Part shown: in pieces, positions 61,480 through 64,000 of the stretch
How positions within the stretch are numbered: position 1 is the first letter of the stretch
Layout: the number at the start of each line of letters is the position of its first letter
DNA from: CCMP332 sp040218795
Lineage (GTDB): Bacteria > Bacteroidota > Bacteroidia > Cytophagales > CCMP332
Reading direction: 5' to 3'
DNA length: 64,000 nucleotides
Assembly (NCBI GenBank): GCA_040218795.1
Contig: JAVJQT010000011.1
Coordinates: 35,907-99,906 of the forward strand
Notes under the pieces: model-generated
Databases searched by the model: none
What the model saw: the letters and a program-made list of their open reading frames with translations, nothing else
What the model was told of the DNA's origin: nothing
Position numbers and translations under genes: made by a program

Positions 61480-64000
61480 TTACTGAACTATCAATCGGAA
61501 TACTACCGAATTCGACAAAGTCTCCACTTTAATCATATACATCCCGGCATTTAAATCTGAAATATTAAAAATTATCTCCTCTCCTTTTTTATAAGAAGAA
61601 ACTTTGAATTCCTTGCCTTTTAAATCTGTAATTGAAATAATTGCCTGAGAATCCTGAATTCCCAATAGGGAGAAGGCATCTTTAGCCGGATTGGGTTTTA
61701 TAATTATTTCAGATAATGCAGTACCGTTGTTGATGTCAACAATTCTTGAAAATTTGAATGAATCATCCTTATCAACAATCTTAAGTCTGTAAAAACTTCT
61801 TCCCTCAAATGGGTGCTCATCTGTAAATGAATAGCTTTTAATTGGCTCTGTAGATTCCCAAACGGAAACGTCAGCAATTTTATTGAAATTTAAAGCATCT
61901 CTACTTTTTTCAATTTCAAAGACTCCAACATTCTCTTCAGATGCCGTTTTCCAGTTGAGAATTGCATTGTTATTGTTTTCATCGAAATAGGCAGTAAAAC
62001 TCAATAATTCCAAAGGAAGCGGTGTATTTAAATCTACGGAACCAATGGTAAAAAAATCTCCGTCGCTTAAGTCTATCCCGGTAAATTCAAAAACTTCGGA
62101 ACCGAGATCCGTTGCGGTACCTACAATTCCTCCTCCCCCTACTGTTTCATCGCCAAAAATTCCATTTTGGTTTTTATCGATTAAAACACGTAAATCAGCG
62201 GCTGTTTTAGAATTTGGTGCTGCAGATAAATCAACACGAATATCAACCGTCCCGACATCACCGTGTTCCTGTATCTTCCAAACTCTGGCCAATCGTGCAA
62301 CTATGCCTTCAGAATGTGGTAAATCCGTCACGCCGGTAGAATTCATTGCCGAATCATTATTTCCCCACATCATAGCTTCTATGCTGTTGATTGAAGATGG
62401 GTTTCGAATAGTTATATACGCATCTGCGCTTTCGTTTTTTGATTCAAGCTGAGATAAAATAGAACCACTATCAAGCATTATTCCGGTGATATCATTATTA
62501 TATCCCACATTGGCAGAAAAATCCCATATTACTGTACTGTCGGAAGCAAAATAGTCGCGTTCATCTTCTGTAGTTGTCAGATTGTCAGCACTTTGCTTGG
62601 TCAAACCGTATTTTAAGGCAAGGTAACTGTGAACTCTTTCTTGTTCCATGGCCGTTGGAGAACTGGTATAAACTATTAGTTCAGCAATTTTTCCACCAAA
62701 ACTGTTATTGGTCGGAGCACCATTGCTATAACCACCACCAATATAGAAATCCTGATTATTTCCCGTTCCATCATCAGAGTTATTATTGGAGAATAAAACA
62801 AAACCATCTCTACTCACTGTCTTTCGTGTTCCATTTGGTGTAGATAGTGAAGTACTTGTTCCAAAAGTCCAAAGATAAGGATCACCATAATTTGCCAGCC
62901 AGTTGCCATTTATCCTTCCTGCGCCACCATTTGACCCAAAGTCAAAATATACATTGTCATTACTCCATGGTAAAAGTGCTGTAAGTATTTGCCCGCCACC
63001 ATTCAGGTTTTCAAATAGCAGTGTATTGGTGGTGCTGCTATTATCCGTTTTACTCACCGCATAAATCCAGAGCTCATCGTAAAGACCGGAACCCAATATG
63101 CCATTGGTGATTTCCAGGTACTCCGAATTTGTTCTGTCAAAATCGAGCACAGGATTGAAATTAATCTCACTGTTTAAAAGGTCAGGTGAATTTCCTGTTT
63201 GTACTGCTGAATAACCAATTCCGCTCTGATCGGCCCATGCCGTAACCGGATTGGCGCCTGTAACACCCTTATTCGCTTGTAGCCAAAGCTGTAATCCAGC
63301 AACAACATCTCCCGGACCTTCCAAAGCTCCAACCACAATACCAATTGTGATATAATCTCCATCATTAATATCTGAAATTCCCGAAAAGCTTAGCTCATTA
63401 CCTACAAGGACTCCACCTGAAAGGATATGATCAATGCTTGAAAAATCTGAACTGCCATTAATGAGTAAACGGTAATCAGCCGAATTTCCCGTCAGTGGAA
63501 TTGATCCCGCTGCCAAATCATAGGTAAGATTTAAATTGTCACCATTGGCAGAATCCGTTTTATCCACGAATATCATTCGACGACTTCTTCCATCAAAAGC
63601 ACTTGTAACATTTGAACTTATGCCACTCAATTGATTATTACCCCAAAGCACATAGGAAAGGTCCCGGCTAAAGGAACCGCTTCTTTGCATGGTGGCTACC
63701 CCATCGCTGCCTTCGTTCTTGCTCTGCAACTGGTTCAAGCCGCCTTGATCATCCCTTCCTATTCCCGTGATCACACCGTTAAAACCGCTGTTGACGGAAT
63801 AGTCCCAGATGACCGAGCTGTCCGAGGCAAAGTAATCGCGCTCGTCTTCGGCGGTACCTCCGTTGTTGGCACTCACTTTGGTTAGGCCGTATTTAATGGC
63901 CAGATAACTTTGCACCTGCTCTTGTTGCAAAGGTGATGGCGCTGCGGTATAAATGACCAGCTCGGCCAGTTTACCGCCAAAACTATTGGAGGTTGGTCCC
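61480..64000 (-). CDS. repetitive T9SS surface protein, N-terminus outside the window
   Basis: The frame runs off the right end of the window; the TTG at 63930 is internal. Two long repeats are visible, each with a lectin/LamG-like part ('NSFGGKLAELVIYTAAPSPL', matched later by 'NSFGGKIAELIVYTSSPTAM'), then 'YLAIKYGLTK' and 'DERDYFASDSSVIWDYSVN'. A mixed region ('SFTAYFDENNNNAILNWKTA') leads to a Por secretion tail ('IIIKPNPAKDAFSLLGIQDS' ... 'GMYMIKVETLSNSVVFRLIV'). It is probably a large exported adhesin-like protein. The full number of repeats cannot be seen here. Confidence 0.88.
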   Translation of the reverse strand, partial: GPTSNSFGGKLAELVIYTAAPSPLQQEQVQSYLAIKYGLTKVSANNGGTAEDERDYFASDSSVIWDYSVNSGFNGVITGIGRDDQGGLNQLQSKNEGSDGVATMQRSGSFSRDLSYVLWGNNQLSGISSNVTSAFDGRSRRMIFVDKTDSANGDNLNLTYDLAAGSIPLTGNSADYRLLINGSSDFSSIDHILSGGVLVGNELSFSGISDINDGDYITIGIVVGALEGPGDVVAGLQLWLQANKGVTGANPVTAWADQSGIGYSAVQTGNSPDLLNSEINFNPVLDFDRTNSEYLEITNGILGSGLYDELWIYAVSKTDNSSTTNTLLFENLNGGGQILTALLPWSNDNVYFDFGSNGGAGRINGNWLANYGDPYLWTFGTSTSLSTPNGTRKTVSRDGFVLFSNNNSDDGTGNNQDFYIGGGYSNGAPTNNSFGGKIAELIVYTSSPTAMEQERVHSYLALKYGLTKQSADNLTTTEDERDYFASDSTVIWDFSANVGYNNDITGIMLDSGSILSQLESKNESADAYITIRNPSSINSIEAMMWGNNDSAMNSTGVTDLPHSEGIVARLARVWKIQEHGDVGTVDIRVDLSAAPNSKTAADLRVLIDKNQNGIFGDETVGGGGIVGTATDLGSEVFEFTGIDLSDGDFFTIGSVDLNTPLPLELLSFTAYFDENNNNAILNWKTASEENVGVFEIEKSRDALNFNKIADVSVWESTEPIKSYSFTDEHPFEGRSFYRLKIVDKDDSFKFSRIVDINNGTALSEIIIKPNPAKDAFSLLGIQDSQAIISITDLKGKEFKVSSYKKGEEIIFNISDLNAGMYMIKVETLSNSVVFRLIVQ

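Overview
The window comes from a bacterium of the phylum Bacteroidota, probably an aquatic or marine member of the Cytophagia/Saprospiria type. The evidence is: proteins with type IX secretion (T9SS) C-terminal sorting domains at both ends of the window; a TonB-dependent receptor with an N-terminal carboxypeptidase-regulatory domain; DUF2911, DUF3347 and DUF2490-like proteins; and TAnnTTTG-like -7 promoter boxes placed close to start codons. The order within the phylum cannot be fixed from this sequence alone. I saw no rRNA or tRNA gene, no CRISPR array and no transposase.

Layout. (1) 1-925: 3' end of a T9SS cargo protein. (2) 1126-8412: an inorganic-carbon module. A beta-carbonic anhydrase converges on a minus-strand operon dabA-dabB-sulP; a small exported protein and a divergent Crp/Fnr regulator follow (to 9609). 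(3) 10062-18042: a sucrose locus with a divergent LacI repressor, TonB receptor, GH13 sucrose phosphorylase, SUT/GPH-type transporter and PfkB fructokinase. (4) 18516-20685: an ECF42-type sigma factor with its YCII/DGPF partner, and a membrane protein. (5) 20939-28391: a minus-strand copper operon: CopA P-type ATPase, flavin/2Fe-2S reductase, CxxC chaperone, DUF3347 protein and a multicopper oxidase fused to a CopB-like barrel. It is preceded by two paralogous regulators that each join a CxxC metal-binding-like domain to an AraC HTH. (6) 28700-36600: a visibly AT-rich accessory island. It holds a coupled vsr / C5-methyltransferase / unknown / HpaII-like restriction operon, a four-gene cassette of unknown function (winged-helix-like protein, AAA+ ATPase, small helical protein, PIN nuclease), and 168-bp tandem repeats built on nested palindromes. 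(7) 36689-46917: lipoprotein, VAT1-like reductase, SRPBCC/ArsR pair with a double operator, HigBA toxin-antitoxin pair with operator, PIF1-like helicase, DUF2911 protein, PAS histidine kinase, flotillin FloA and a GH16 lipoprotein. (8) 46997-64000: Pmp3 peptide, EEP-family membrane protein, IorAB-type molybdenum hydroxylase with its cytochrome c, SPOR protein, lectin-like lipoprotein, MacB-type permease, ECF sigma / small protein / outer-membrane-barrel operon, MscS channel, acyl-CoA dehydrogenase/oxidase and a partial repetitive T9SS protein.

How it works together. The DAB module, SulP transporter and carbonic anhydrase should supply bicarbonate to a cell with no visible carbon-fixation genes. 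The sucrose locus takes sucrose across both membranes and splits it with phosphate. The copper operon couples export, chaperoning and periplasmic oxidation to what look like metal-sensing AraC regulators.

The best candidate for an undescribed system is the cassette at 32433-35950. Its genes overlap or nearly touch, it sits beside a restriction-modification operon, and it shares a promoter-like upstream element with that operon.
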